Source of the DNA: Thermomicrobiaceae bacterium
GTDB taxonomy: Bacteria; Chloroflexota; Chloroflexia; Thermomicrobiales; Thermomicrobiaceae
DNA length: 7,456 bases
Assembly (NCBI GenBank): GCA_007123655.1
Contig: SKKR01000448.1
Span: 1-7,456, forward strand
Direction of reading: 5' to 3'
Part shown: in pieces, positions 1-6,307 of the stretch
How positions within the stretch are numbered: the first letter of the stretch is position 1
Layout of the letters: each line of letters starts with the position of its first letter
Notes under the pieces: generated by a model
What the model was told of the DNA's origin: nothing
The model's input: the letters and a program-made list of their open reading frames with translations, nothing else
Database searches by the model: none
Made by a program: the position numbers and the translations under genes

Positions 1-2
1 GC

Positions 3-857
3 GAAACCGATCTGGAGTCGCTCCACGTGCGGGCCAGCGCCTTCCGTGAAACGGTGCGTCTCCTGGAACAGATGGAGGAGGTCGACCCGGACCTGGTGAA
101 GTCTCTGCAGGAACGAATCGAGCAGCACCAGCAGGAAGCCGTAATCGCGCGGCAAACTCGGGATGGCCTGCTGCGAGATCACCCCGAGCTGAAGGAGCTT
201 CCTGCCGAGCGCGTCGGGGAGTATCGTCAATCAATCGAACAAGCCGAACGCGAGGAGCGAGAGGCGGACCATCGCCTCTACCAGATCGGGCTAGACCGCC
301 GTCACTTGAGCCAGGGGACGGAAGACGCGGCGGAGCTTCGGGTTCGTATGGGCGAGCTCAAGGAGAAGATCCGCCTGATTGACCGGCGCGTCGCTGCGTT
401 GCAACTGGCAATCCAGACACTGAAACACAGTGTGCGAGAGTTCCAGGAGAACGCACTTGACCCGGTTGCCGAGCACGCAGCCAAGCATCTTGCGACGATC
501 ACTAGTGGTCGCTACAGCAGGATTGCGCTCGATCGGGACTCGATGGAGCCCACGGTGAGCGGGAACGGGGTTGCCGACCTCACAACGGAACGCCTGAGCC
601 GCGGTGCCCGGGATCAGCTCTACCTCTCACTGCGCGCGGCATTAATCGAAACGCTGTCCGGGGACCGGCACCTACCCATGATCCTGGACGACCCCTGCAT
701 CAACTTCGACGAGGAGCGCCTGGAGAACGCGGCGAGGCTGATCGCTGAACTCGCCGCGGACCGACAGATTCTCTTGTATAGCAAGGACGAGACGTGGACG
801 CGCTGGTTCGAGCCGGTACTGAGGCTGGAACGCCAGGATTCACCGGTTGGTGGGTGA
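3..857 (+). CDS. SMC/Rad50-like coiled-coil ATPase, C-terminal part (5' end outside window)
   Basis: The frame is open to the left edge, so the true start lies outside the window; a GTG at 27 is internal. The visible 284 residues are a long charged helical stretch (about 10-145, probable coiled coil), then the C-terminal half of an ABC-type head. This half has the signature LSRG at 198-201 (bases 594-605), Walker B with catalytic acid in MILDDP at 226-231 (bases 678-695), and a D-loop-like FDEERL shortly after. Walker A would be in the missing N-terminal part. These features place it among the SMC/Rad50/SbcC/YhaN-like ATPases, which usually act on DNA ends or in repair; the exact subfamily cannot be told from this fragment. 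The strand that normally ends in the switch histidine reads ILLYSKDE (257-264), with no histidine. The last 18 bases overlap the end of the convergent PIN toxin gene. Confidence 0.85.
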   Translation, partial: ETDLESLHVRASAFRETVRLLEQMEEVDPDLVKSLQERIEQHQQEAVIARQTRDGLLRDHPELKELPAERVGEYRQSIEQAEREEREADHRLYQIGLDRRHLSQGTEDAAELRVRMGELKEKIRLIDRRVAALQLAIQTLKHSVREFQENALDPVAEHAAKHLATITSGRYSRIALDRDSMEPTVSGNGVADLTTERLSRGARDQLYLSLRAALIETLSGDRHLPMILDDPCINFDEERLENAARLIAELAADRQILLYSKDETWTRWFEPVLRLERQDSPVGG

Positions 858-1283
858 TTCCGATTCGCCCGACGCGTCTGCCCCTGGTTCAATGCGTGTG
901 ATGCCGTCGATCCGGTCAAAGTGGCGGTCCCAGGAGTAGATTTCAGACAGCTGGAGGGACCGCATGATCACGACGTTGAATGCGTCCTGGAAGTCGATGT
1001 TCTGTTCGATTGCTAGATCAAAGACTGGCTCGAAGAGATCCTTTTGCTCCAGACGTATCCCCGGAAGTTGAATAAGTGGAAGCAACTTGTCCCGCACTTC
1101 GACAAGAGGCAGCCGGTAAAACTTCTGTAAGGTGAATACCGCTTCGAGAACGACGACCTGTGATGTCTGAACCTGTTCCTCGCCCTGTTCGATCGCGATC
1201 ATCAACCCCGTGGCGTGTGGTGACTGCGTGGGAAGATCAGCGACCAGGTGCCGCAGAAAAACGTTCGTGTCCAGAAACCTCAC
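840..1283 (-). CDS. PIN-domain ribonuclease toxin (VapC-like)
   Basis: This 147-residue protein has the PIN fold's acidic residues in order: D5 in FLDTNVFLRH, E47 in VVLEAVF, D97 and D100 in DFQDAFN, and D119 in SWDRHFDRI. These bind the metal ions of the endoribonuclease active site in VapC toxins, which typically cut tRNA or rRNA and stop translation. The GTG start is chosen because the PIN motif begins at once and because AGGGG lies about 10 bases upstream, inside the end of the antitoxin gene. The antitoxin stop is 6 bases before this start, which suggests translational coupling. The C-terminal 15 or so residues (GADASGESESPTNR) look disordered; their codons overlap the end of the convergent ATPase gene. 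Identification as a PIN protein is firm; the RNA target is unknown. Confidence 0.9.
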   Translation of the reverse strand: MRFLDTNVFLRHLVADLPTQSPHATGLMIAIEQGEEQVQTSQVVVLEAVFTLQKFYRLPLVEVRDKLLPLIQLPGIRLEQKDLFEPVFDLAIEQNIDFQDAFNVVIMRSLQLSEIYSWDRHFDRIDGITRIEPGADASGESESPTNR

Positions 1284-1289
1284 TCGGCG

Positions 1290-1574
1290 CTACCCCTCAT
1301 CGATCATCCGGCCTCGCCGCAGTACATCTTTCGCGACCTCGCGCTCCGTGAATTCTCGAATCTCATCCCAGGTCCAGTTCTCCCTACCAGGAGGCGGCGT
1401 TACCGAACCTGCCAGTTTGCGGACGATCGATTCCGCCTTCCGGATGCTAACCGAACCATTCTCCCAAACGAACTCCACGCGATCTCCCGGCTCGAGCCCG
1501 AGCTCTCTGCGTAGCTCGGCTGGAACCGTTACCTGCCCCTTGCTTGTCATTCTGGATTGCATTGGTCTGACCAT
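1290..1574 (-). CDS. AbrB/MazE-like (SpoVT-AbrB) antitoxin of the PIN toxin
   Basis: This 94-residue protein starts with a swapped-hairpin DNA-binding domain (about residues 9-48): MTSKGQVTVPAELRRELGL, then EPGDRVEFVWENGSVSIRK. This is the SpoVT-AbrB pattern of MazE- and VapB-type antitoxins. The rest (49-94) is charged, contains WTWDEIREFTEREV, and probably wraps the toxin. It is the first gene of a two-gene operon with the PIN toxin. The ATG at 1574 is preferred over internal ATGs (1562, 1550) because GAGGG sits 6 bases upstream of it. Such antitoxins normally repress their own promoter as a complex with the toxin, and the upstream region carries repeated motifs that would suit this. Function as the cognate antitoxin is inferred from position and fold. 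Confidence 0.88.
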   Translation of the reverse strand: MVRPMQSRMTSKGQVTVPAELRRELGLEPGDRVEFVWENGSVSIRKAESIVRKLAGSVTPPPGRENWTWDEIREFTEREVAKDVLRRGRMIDEG

Positions 1575-1583
1575 TTGGGACCC

Positions 1584-1596
1584 TCACTTGAAGTGA
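1584..1596. promoter_or_regulatory. 13-base palindrome before the antitoxin ribosome binding site
   Basis: TCACTTGAAGTGA is symmetrical about its central base, with 6-base arms. It lies between the predicted transcription start and the Shine-Dalgarno of the antitoxin gene. It could be an operator for the antitoxin dimer; this role is inferred. Confidence 0.4.
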
Positions 1597-1602
1597 CTTG
1601 AT

Positions 1603-1663
1603 GTATTACTGAGCGAGCGAAGTATACCATCTGGCCGTGTAATACGCTCCCTGATCGTATTAC
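1603..1663 (-). promoter_or_regulatory. Toxin-antitoxin promoter region with three GTATTAC/GTAATAC boxes
   Basis: On the minus strand a good -10 hexamer TATACT lies at 1626-1621, 47 bases before the antitoxin ATG; no convincing -35 is seen. GTATTAC is at 1603-1609, its reverse complement GTAATAC at 1639-1645, and GTATTAC again at 1657-1663. The latter two extend to a perfect 8-base inverted repeat GTAATACG-N9-CGTATTAC (1639-1663). The first and third boxes also share an upstream TGAT. The boxes flank the -10 and cover the -35 area, as expected for an operator array of an autoregulated toxin-antitoxin operon. The inverted repeat starts 7 bases past the stop of the LLM gene but has no following T-run, so a terminator role is less likely. 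Confidence 0.5.
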
Positions 1664-1670
1664 GCGACAT

Positions 1671-2606
1671 CTACCGCACATGCGGCAGTACCTCACGACC
1701 AAAGCGCGCCACGCCCTCGGTGCCTGGAAAATCGGCGAAGCGAAGCTGAAAGTGCTGGCACCCGGCCTCGGCCCGCTCCTGGAACTTCTCGACCAGTTGC
1801 TCCGGTGTCCCGTAGATCGCACCATCCTCAGTGAAGAACGGGCTCTTCCGGGCGATCTGTTCCGCTTCCTGTTCGGTGTCACCGATGGCGACACACGATA
1901 CCGACCACGTCTGGACGATCTCGTCGAAATCCCGTCCGACTGCGTCACAATGCTCCTTCAGCACGTTCAGCTTGTGTGTGAAGTAGTCGACCGTTCCCCC
2001 TTGAAAATTCCACCAGTCCGCATGCTTCGCCGCCACGCGGAGCGTCAACTTCTCGCCACCGCCGCCGACCATAACTGGGGGAACCGGATCCGGCTTCGGG
2101 CTGACGATGCAGTCGTAGACCGCGTAGTGCTCGCCTTCCCAGGTGACGCGGTCTTCGGTCCAGAGACGTTTCGCGATCTCAATCTGCTCTTCCATCTGTT
2201 TGATTCGAACGGACGCCTTCGGGAAGGGGAAGTTGTACATCCGGTACTCGTTGTCCTTCCAGCCAGCGCCGATCCCGAAGACGAACTTGCCGGGGATAAA
2301 GGCGCATAGCGCGGCAACCTTCTTCGCCAGCACGGCCGGGTTCCGGTAGGACTGGCAGAGGACGATCGGTCCCCAGGTCAGATCCGGATACTTCGCGGAG
2401 AGGTGCGCCAGCGTCGTCCAGCATTCGACCGTCGGTGAATCCTCCGGCTTCCAGGACGCCCACGGGATAAAGTGGTCCGCGACCCAGGCCGAATCGAATC
2501 CACCTTCAGACACCGCATCCATGTTCTCGATGATCTGCCGGTGAAACCTCGCCGAATCGCTGTTATCGAGCGGAAAGTCGGGCAGCCGGAATCCGAACTT
2601 GACCAT
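1671..2606 (-). CDS. LLM-class (luciferase-like) F420/flavin-dependent oxidoreductase
   Basis: This 311-residue protein fits the single-domain luciferase-like TIM-barrel family. Early MVKFGFRLPDF is followed by EGGFDSAWVADHF at 34-46, a typical strand-helix-strand start. FGIGAGW at 110-116 is followed by NEYRMYNFPFP. A later SPKPDPVPPVMVGGGGEKL segment is the conserved strand near the cofactor phosphate. Relatives use reduced F420 or FMN to reduce or oxygenate small substrates; which applies here, and on what substrate, cannot be read from the sequence. The ATG at 2606 is chosen over an in-frame GTG at 2627 because a perfect AGGAGG lies 5 bases before it, and the GTG would fall at the edge of a hairpin. 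The gene follows the CoxL-like gene on the same strand after 106 bases, so the two may be co-transcribed. Confidence 0.88.
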   Translation of the reverse strand: MVKFGFRLPDFPLDNSDSARFHRQIIENMDAVSEGGFDSAWVADHFIPWASWKPEDSPTVECWTTLAHLSAKYPDLTWGPIVLCQSYRNPAVLAKKVAALCAFIPGKFVFGIGAGWKDNEYRMYNFPFPKASVRIKQMEEQIEIAKRLWTEDRVTWEGEHYAVYDCIVSPKPDPVPPVMVGGGGEKLTLRVAAKHADWWNFQGGTVDYFTHKLNVLKEHCDAVGRDFDEIVQTWSVSCVAIGDTEQEAEQIARKSPFFTEDGAIYGTPEQLVEKFQERAEAGCQHFQLRFADFPGTEGVARFGREVLPHVR

Positions 2607-2626
2607 GAGGACCTCCTGGAACGTCA

Positions 2627-2656
2627 CCGTGCCCGGTCACTGATGGCCGGGCACGG
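2627..2656. repeat. Perfect 10-base-stem hairpin between coxL-like and LLM genes
   Basis: CCGTGCCCGG (2627-2636) and CCGGGCACGG (2647-2656) are exact reverse complements around a 10-base loop. On the minus strand the hairpin ends 13 bases before the AGGAGG of the LLM gene and no T-run follows it. It is therefore not a classical intrinsic terminator; it may stabilise the mRNA, reduce read-through, or be a processing site. Confidence 0.55.
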
Positions 2657-2682
2657 ACGAATTCGAGCCTTGTTTCGGCGGG

Positions 2683-2705
2683 CGCCAGTCACGCATCCAC
2701 TGGCG
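2683..2705. repeat. Hairpin just after the coxL-like stop codon
   Basis: CGCCAGT (2683-2689) and ACTGGCG (2699-2705) form a 7-base stem with a 9-base loop, beginning 7 bases past the coxL-like stop on the minus strand. There is no T-run. The stem sequence is identical to that of the hairpin at 6726-6744. A weak terminator or 3'-end stabiliser is possible. Confidence 0.45.
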
Positions 2706-2712
2706 ATTCAAC

Positions 2713-5031
2713 CTACTTGCTGCGCTGGATCGCTTCCCAGACGCGCTCGGGCGTCATCGGAACGTCCACGTGCCGGATGCCGAACGGCTCCAGTGCATCG
2801 ATGACGGCGTTCGCAACGGCCGGAGTCGAGCCGATTGTGGCAGCCTCGCCGATCCCTTTGACGCCGAGCGGGTTGATCGGCGTGGTGGTCTCAGTCTGGT
2901 CGGTCGTGAAGTTGATCAGGTGCTGCGCCTTCGGAATGGCGTAGTCCATTAGCGAACCGGTCAGCATCTGCCCGCTCTGGTCGTAGTGGACTTCCTCGAA
3001 CAGCGCCTGCGCGATGCCCTGGGCGAGTCCACCGTGGACCTGCCCCTCAACGAGCATCGGGCTGATCCGCCGCCCGCAGTCGTCAACCGAGTAGTAGTTC
3101 AGCAGGGAGACCTTGCCGGTATCGCGATCAACCTCGACCACCGCGAAATGAGTGCCGAAGGGGAAGGTCTCGTCTTCCGGCGAAAAGTAGTCGGTCGATT
3201 CAAGGCCGGCGTCCATACCGTCCGGCAGGTTTTCGTCGTAGGCAGCATCGGCAATCTCGGTCAGCGTCACTGACTGGTCCGGGGAACCCTTCACCCGATA
3301 CTTGCCGTCCTCCAGCTCGATGTCGTCGAGCGACGCCTCCAGCAGGTGAGCCGCAATCCGGCTCGCCTTCTCGTGCACCTTCCGGATCGACATCATCAAT
3401 GCGCCGCCGCCGACAGCCAGCCCGCGGCTACCCATGGTTCCTTTGCCAATCGGCGTGTTTCCGGTGTCGCCGTGGTGAACGAAGATGTTTTCGTAGTTCG
3501 CGCCGAGATTATCTGCGACCAGTTGAGCGAACGTCGTCTCCTGACCCTGGCCGTGGGGTGAGATGCCAGTGTATACCCGGACGTCGCCAGTCGGATCGAC
3601 CCTGACCGTGGAACTGTCATACGGTCCGAATCCGCAGATCTCGACGTACGAAGACATCCCGATTCCGAGATAACGTCCCTGGCCGCGAGCTTCTTCCTGT
3701 TTCTTGCGAAGCTCGCTGTAACCGGAGACTTCCAGCGCCTTGTTCAATGCTTTTTCGTACTCGCCGGTATCGTAGCGCTCGCCGACGGTGGTCGTGTACG
3801 GGAACTTCTCCGGCGGAATGAAGTTCTTGCGGCGGACCTCCACCGGATCCACGCCGGCCTCATCGGCAATCAGGTCCATAACGCGCTCGATGTAGTACGC
3901 CGCTTCCGGCCGTCCTGCCCCGCGATAGGCGCCCGTTGCCATGGTGTTGGTGAAGATCGCGGTGGCCCTGGCGTCCACCGCCGGGATATCGTAGCAGCCA
4001 CACGACATCAACACCGTCATCTCCATGCCGCCGATATCCCGCGAGTAGGCACCGGCATCCTGAATGACGTTCAGCTTGAGCCCGCGTATCGTGCCGTCGC
4101 TCTCCGCCGCCGCCTCGACGTCGGCAATCTGCGCCCGGCCATGGTGCGTTGTAAGCAGGCTCTCCGAGCGAGACTCGATCCACTTGACGGGACGGCCGAG
4201 CATACGCGCCAGCACGGCGACCAGGAAGTTCTCCGGATAATTACCGATCTTGACGCCGAAGCCGCCGCCAACTTCCGGGGCAATGACGCGCAACTGGCTG
4301 GTGGGAATGTCGAGCGCTTCACAAAGCTCACCCCGGTCGTTATGCGGGGCCTGGGTCGATGTCCACAGGGTCAGACCGCCGCTGAGCGGGTCCGGCGCAG
4401 CAACCACGCCGCGGGTTTCGATCGGAACCCCGGAGAGTCGCTGGCTGCGAATTCGCTGCTTGATCGTCACGGGGGCACCGTTGAACGCGGCGTCGATGTC
4501 ACCAGCCTTCTTGGCAAATTCACCGGCGATGTTGTTCTTGTGATCGTCGTAGAGGAGCGGCGCGCCATCTTTCATCGCCTCTTCGGGATCGACAACCGAA
4601 TCGAGCGGCTCGTAGTCGACCACGACAGCGTCGGCCGCGTCCCGCGCCAGGATCGGATCATCGGCGACGACAGCCGCGACCGGTTCGCCGACGTATCGTG
4701 CCCGCGTTGTGGCAATTGGCATCGTCGTGATATCGCCTTCGGCGGCGTCCTGACCCGCGCCGGCGAGTTCGGCCTCGCTTCCGGTGATCTGCACGGGCTT
4801 GATCAGATTGATGAGGTCACTGCCCGTGATTACCTGGACGACGCCGTCCATCGATTCGGCCGTGCCGGCATCGACTCGCTTGATGGTGGCGTGCGCGTAT
4901 GGACTCCTGACGATGGCGACGTGGAGCATGCCGGCAAGATGGAGATCGTCAACGTAGGTGGATTTGCCGGTTATCAGTCGAGGGTCTTCCTTCCGGCGAA
5001 CCCTGGCTCCTGCGTATCGACTCAGTACCAT
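2713..5031 (-). CDS. CoxL-like molybdenum hydroxylase large subunit (form II, xanthine dehydrogenase family)
   Basis: This 772-residue protein is the full length expected of a molybdopterin-binding large subunit. The N-terminal part (about 1-115, from SRYAGARVRRKEDPRLITG) is the a/b-hammerhead domain. The rest is the Mo-cofactor domain, with GGGFG at 255-259, the active-site loop AYRGAGR at 368-374, and GIGEA with the presumed catalytic base E729. AYRGAGR is the form II motif; true CO dehydrogenases of form I have AYxCSFR, so CO oxidation should not be assumed. Members hydroxylate aldehydes, purines or other heterocycles and pass electrons through a 2Fe-2S small subunit and an FAD medium subunit. 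Neither partner is seen here. The ATG at 5031 is preferred over upstream in-frame starts (to 5088) because AGGGAG lies 5 bases before it and the homology begins there. It is divergent from padR and is followed by the LLM gene. Confidence 0.9.
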   Translation of the reverse strand: MVLSRYAGARVRRKEDPRLITGKSTYVDDLHLAGMLHVAIVRSPYAHATIKRVDAGTAESMDGVVQVITGSDLINLIKPVQITGSEAELAGAGQDAAEGDITTMPIATTRARYVGEPVAAVVADDPILARDAADAVVVDYEPLDSVVDPEEAMKDGAPLLYDDHKNNIAGEFAKKAGDIDAAFNGAPVTIKQRIRSQRLSGVPIETRGVVAAPDPLSGGLTLWTSTQAPHNDRGELCEALDIPTSQLRVIAPEVGGGFGVKIGNYPENFLVAVLARMLGRPVKWIESRSESLLTTHHGRAQIADVEAAAESDGTIRGLKLNVIQDAGAYSRDIGGMEMTVLMSCGCYDIPAVDARATAIFTNTMATGAYRGAGRPEAAYYIERVMDLIADEAGVDPVEVRRKNFIPPEKFPYTTTVGERYDTGEYEKALNKALEVSGYSELRKKQEEARGQGRYLGIGMSSYVEICGFGPYDSSTVRVDPTGDVRVYTGISPHGQGQETTFAQLVADNLGANYENIFVHHGDTGNTPIGKGTMGSRGLAVGGGALMMSIRKVHEKASRIAAHLLEASLDDIELEDGKYRVKGSPDQSVTLTEIADAAYDENLPDGMDAGLESTDYFSPEDETFPFGTHFAVVEVDRDTGKVSLLNYYSVDDCGRRISPMLVEGQVHGGLAQGIAQALFEEVHYDQSGQMLTGSLMDYAIPKAQHLINFTTDQTETTTPINPLGVKGIGEAATIGSTPAVANAVIDALEPFGIRHVDVPMTPERVWEAIQRSK

Positions 5032-5114
5032 TTCATCTCCCTTTCTTCCCATGTGGTGCAACCCGCAGGGTGAGCTCCCACTCGGCACTGCTCGGTTTGT
5101 CCGAACTTTCGCTC

Positions 5115-5147
5115 ATTGTAACCGGGTCGTCGGATCCCGTCGACGGG
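5115..5147 (-). promoter_or_regulatory. Candidate coxL-like promoter with palindrome over its -35
   Basis: Reading leftward, TACAAT (5120-5115) is a fair -10, and TCGACG (5143-5138), 17 bases away, is a 4-of-6 match to TTGACA. This -35 lies inside the perfect 12-base palindrome CCCGTCGACGGG (5136-5147), a natural place for a repressor or activator. The predicted 5' leader is about 75 bases. The promoter is a prediction from sequence only. Confidence 0.35.
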
Positions 5148-5176
5148 TCGGCCCGCCCGGAGATCGGGCCGGGACC
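5146..5176. repeat. GC-rich hairpin in the divergent intergenic region
   Basis: GGTCGGCCCG (5146-5155) can pair with CGGGCC (5165-5170) plus GACC (5173-5176), with a two-base bulge and a 9-base loop. It lies upstream of the padR promoter and next to the coxL-like palindrome. Role unknown; it could be part of a shared control region. Confidence 0.35.
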
Positions 5177-5223
5177 ATGCCAAGCAGTGCCGGGCGCCGG
5201 CGCAACCGTGCCCTCCAGGCCGG

Positions 5224-5252
5224 TTGACAGCCGGGATCCGCGTCGTTATACT
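5224..5252 (+). promoter_or_regulatory. padR promoter (near-consensus sigma70)
   Basis: The -35 TTGACA (5224-5229) is perfect. The spacer is exactly 17 bases and the -10 is TATACT (5247-5252). Transcription would start near 5259, leaving a leader of about 24 bases before the padR ATG. Strength on its own should be high, so a repressor is to be expected. Confidence 0.75.
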
Positions 5253-5270
5253 CGTCAACGGATATACGAG
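5251..5270. promoter_or_regulatory. Inverted repeat at the padR transcription start
   Basis: CTCGT (5251-5255) and ACGAG (5266-5270) are exact inverted arms around 10 bases. They overlap the end of the -10 box and the predicted start site. TATAC also occurs twice, 16 bases apart (5247 and 5263). This position suits self-repression by the PadR dimer, although the motif does not match the ATGT-N8-ACAT site known for classical PadR. Confidence 0.4.
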
Positions 5271-5282
5271 AAAGGGCATACG

Positions 5283-5918
5283 ATGACGGATAGTCGGACC
5301 ATTAATAACCCACTTGCGCTCGCCGTTCTGACGTTGCTCTATGAACGGCCGATGCATCCCTACGAAATGGCGACCACGCTACGCGAGCGGGAGAAGGAGG
5401 AGAGCATCAAGCTCCGGCTCGGATCACTGTATTCGGTCATTGAGCGGCTGCAGCGGGACGGGCTCATCGTTGCCGGGGAAACGGTCCGACACGGAAAACG
5501 GCCGGAACGAACGGTCTACCACATCACCGACGCCGGCAAGGAAGAGATGAGCGAATGGCTGCGGGAGCTGATCAGCACTCCGGTCAAGGAGTATCCGCAG
5601 TTCGAGGCAGGGCTGTCCCTCCTCCCCGGGCTTCCTCCGGACGAGGCAGTGGAGATGCTCGACGTGCGCGCCGAGTACCTGGACGCGCAGATCGAACACC
5701 TCGACGCCCGGCAGGAGAAGGCCGGTGAGATGGGAATTCACCCGCTCTTCATGATCGAGTCCGAATACCGACGCCAGGTACTGGCGGCGGAACGTGACTG
5801 GGTTCGCTCGCTGATCGACCGCATGCTGGACGACGACTGGGCCAATGCCGAGTTACTGGAAGACCTTCCGACCTGGAAGCAGATGCATCAGATAAGGGAG
5901 CATGACGCAGACAGTTGA
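5283..5918 (+). CDS. PadR-family transcriptional regulator
   Basis: This 211-residue protein has the PadR winged-helix domain at about 8-85: LALAVLTLLYERPMHPYEMA, then GSLYSVIERLQRDGLI, and the wing RHGKRPERTVYHIT. A longer C-terminal helical domain (about 90-195) for dimerisation starts at SEWLRELISTPVKEYPQFEAGLS. This layout is that of the larger PadR proteins, which often control export pumps or stress genes through a bound small molecule. The ATG at 5283 is chosen because AAAGGG ends 6 bases before it and a strong promoter stands just upstream; the frame continues open further left but without homology. The gene is divergent from the coxL-like gene and lies upstream of an ArsR-like regulator and an MMPL pump, so either side could be its target. 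Self-repression is likely. Confidence 0.9.
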   Translation: MTDSRTINNPLALAVLTLLYERPMHPYEMATTLREREKEESIKLRLGSLYSVIERLQRDGLIVAGETVRHGKRPERTVYHITDAGKEEMSEWLRELISTPVKEYPQFEAGLSLLPGLPPDEAVEMLDVRAEYLDAQIEHLDARQEKAGEMGIHPLFMIESEYRRQVLAAERDWVRSLIDRMLDDDWANAELLEDLPTWKQMHQIREHDADS

Positions 5919-5934
5919 CATTCATCCTTACACA

Positions 5935-5952
5935 TGTCAGCCTATTCTGACA
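5935..5952. promoter_or_regulatory. Inverted repeat TGTCAG-N6-CTGACA, candidate operator of the ArsR-like gene
   Basis: The 6-base arms (5935-5940 and 5947-5952) match perfectly. A -10-like TATTCT (5943-5948) lies between and over the arms. TTGACA at 5915-5920 could be a -35, but the spacing of 22 bases is too long for a normal promoter, so the promoter itself is uncertain. The site lies directly before the Shine-Dalgarno of a winged-helix regulator, as expected for autoregulation. Confidence 0.45.
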
Positions 5953-5977
5953 GGTGAAAGGAGGTGTTGACATTAGC

Positions 5978-6304
5978 GTGCAAATACAGTCCGGGGATGA
6001 GCTGTTGCGTGCCCTGTCGGCACTATCGAATCCGCACCGGCTTCGGATTATCGGGGCGCTCGCAGAGGGACGGAACTACGTCAGCGAGCTGGCCCGGGAG
6101 CTCGGGATAAGCCGCCCGCTGCTGCACATGCATCTGAAAAAGCTGGAGGCCGCCGGGCTGGTAACCGGATCTCTCGAGCTTTCAGACGATGGCAAGGCAA
6201 TGCGGTACTTCGAGCCGACTGATTTCGACATCACGCTGACACCAGCCTCGATCGCAGGGTTGGCGCGCACGCTCTCCAAGTCAGTATCGCAGGAAGGGAC
6301 GTAA
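5978..6304 (+). CDS. ArsR-like winged-helix transcriptional regulator
   Basis: This protein of about 108 residues has an ArsR-type fold. ALSNPHRLRIIGALAEG is the first helices, YVSELARELGISRPLLHMHLKKLEAAGLV is the helix-turn-helix, and LSDDGKAMRYFEPT is the wing. No cysteine or clustered histidine metal site is visible, so metal sensing is not supported; it may respond to another signal or to a partner protein. The frame is open to a GTG at 5954, but the residues from there (MKGGV) are simply translation of a perfect AAAGGAGGT (5957-5965). A start at GTG 5978 is therefore preferred. Its spacing from the Shine-Dalgarno is long (12 bases), and an ATT at 5972 would be better placed. A membrane protein gene follows after only 3 bases, which suggests one transcript and joint function. 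Confidence 0.85.
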   Translation: MQIQSGDELLRALSALSNPHRLRIIGALAEGRNYVSELARELGISRPLLHMHLKKLEAAGLVTGSLELSDDGKAMRYFEPTDFDITLTPASIAGLARTLSKSVSQEGT

Positions 6305-6307
6305 GAC

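Noticed and set aside
1639..1663. Intrinsic terminator of the LLM gene
   Set aside because: The stem GTAATACG/CGTATTAC is AT-rich and lacks a T-run on the minus strand; the repeated half-sites near the promoter favour an operator.
2713..5031. True aerobic CO dehydrogenase (form I CoxL)
   Set aside because: The active-site loop is AYRGAGR, not AYxCSFR, so CO is not a supported substrate.
4141..5073. Rightward open frame of 310 codons opposite the coxL-like gene
   Set aside because: It is antisense to a clearly recognisable molybdenum hydroxylase, and its translation shows no domain; long antisense frames are common in GC-rich genes.
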